NCBI GenBank assembly: GCA_026928325.1 | Contig: JAIXKS010000064.1 | Span: 1-64,000 of the forward strand | DNA from: Chitinophagales bacterium | GTDB taxonomy: Bacteria > Bacteroidota > Bacteroidia > Chitinophagales > Saprospiraceae | Direction: 5' to 3' | Length of the DNA stretch: 64,000 nt | Shown: one piece after another, positions 63,594 through 64,000 of the stretch | How the letters are laid out: every line of letters starts with the position of its first letter | Numbering within the stretch: position 1 is the first letter of the stretch | Program-made: the position numbers and the translations under genes | Notes under the pieces: model-generated | What the model saw: only the letters and a program-made list of their open reading frames with translations | Database searches by the model: none | What the model was told of the DNA's origin: nothing

Positions 63594-64000
63594 TTGAATA
63601 AAATAGATTCCATATTAAAGAAAAGCGGCGAGATCCAAAACTTTCATAATCTTGATATAAATCAGGAATGGAATGCCTTTATAGATATCGTAGAATCACA
63701 TTATCCGGAAGACAGAATTTCAAAATTCAATTTAGACACAAAGAAGACACCGCTGATTTATAAACTAATGCGGGTTGCCGCAGCAGTTTTGCTTATTGGA
63801 TTTCTTGCAGTAGATACTTTAGCACCAAAAGGAGATAATCGGAGTCAATATATAGCGCAAAAAGACAATGATGTCATTGAACTTAATGATGGAAGTATCA
63901 TTACCCTAGCGCAAGGTACAACATTGGATTATCCACTCAATTATGATAATCAAAGCAAACGATACGTCTATTTAAATGGAAAAGAAGCCACTTTTAGCGT
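63594..64000 (+). CDS. FecR-family anti-sigma factor, 3' end outside window
   Basis: The open frame continues to the window edge with 135 complete codons. It begins at TTG 63594 (NKIDSILKKSGEIQNF) and has a cytoplasmic N-terminal part with VEW-type EWNAFIDIVESH, a single transmembrane helix (MRVAAAVLLIGFLAVDTLA, about residues 61-79) and the first part of the periplasmic FecR domain (VIELNDGSIITLAQGTTLDY, RYVYLNGKEATFS). In this family it holds the adjacent ECF sigma factor inactive until an outer-membrane receptor signals. A TonB receptor (SusC-like) gene would be expected downstream, outside the window. Confidence 0.88.
   Translation, partial: MNKIDSILKKSGEIQNFHNLDINQEWNAFIDIVESHYPEDRISKFNLDTKKTPLIYKLMRVAAAVLLIGFLAVDTLAPKGDNRSQYIAQKDNDVIELNDGSIITLAQGTTLDYPLNYDNQSKRYVYLNGKEATFS

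Overview
The window looks like a chromosomal segment from an aerobic, AT-rich Bacteroidota bacterium, probably Saprospiraceae-like. The evidence is a secreted protein with a type IX (T9SS) C-terminal sorting domain, several candidate -7 boxes of the form TAnnTTTG, an alternative complex III cluster fused to a cytochrome oxidase cluster, long HYR/PKD-like adhesive proteins, and an ECF sigma/FecR pair. I could not run a search, so the lineage is inferred from gene families and order.

Layout. <1-7462 (-): the N-terminal ~2,487 residues of a giant secreted reprolysin-like metalloprotease with internally duplicated modules. 8018-8929 (+): a PPP-family phosphatase. 9143-12434 (-): a T9SS-sorted FG-GAP/PKD protein and a secreted hypothetical protein. 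13119-14789 (+): EttA. 15068-31633 (-): a ~16.5 kb respiratory block. It encodes alternative complex III (actABCDEF), cytochrome oxidase subunits II, I, III, III' and IV, heme O synthase and, past a strong terminator, three small accessory membrane genes. 32236-47273: DUF808 protein, DUF937-OmpA protein, TamB, an APC permease, DedA, MiaE, a DUF697/SHOCT protein and a CPA1 antiporter. 47412-53979: YifB/ComM, FtsH, RsfS, BirA, HupE-like and YhhN-like proteins. 54618-58828 (+): a peptide/nickel-type ABC importer without ATPases. 58866-59240 (-): RNase P RNA (rnpB). 59426-64000 (+): a 1,172-residue NtrY-like histidine kinase, an ECF sigma factor and the start of a FecR anti-sigma factor.

How genes work together. 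The act-cox block encodes a quinol:cytochrome c oxidoreductase and its partner oxidase, and the short gaps suggest one transcription unit ending at a terminator near 16570-16602. The oxidase subunit II carries an OmpA-type peptidoglycan-binding domain at its C-terminus, which I consider the most unusual protein architecture here.

Non-coding structure. Three copies of a 149-162 bp element with ~11 bp terminal inverted repeats and a conserved internal hairpin lie at 11085-11246, 12780-12941 and 33791-33939. I call them MITE-like. One copy sits at the 5' end of the FG-GAP gene and supplies sequence in frame with it. A separate palindrome-rich stretch lies at 54121-54345. No tRNA, rRNA, CRISPR array, transposase gene or prophage was seen.
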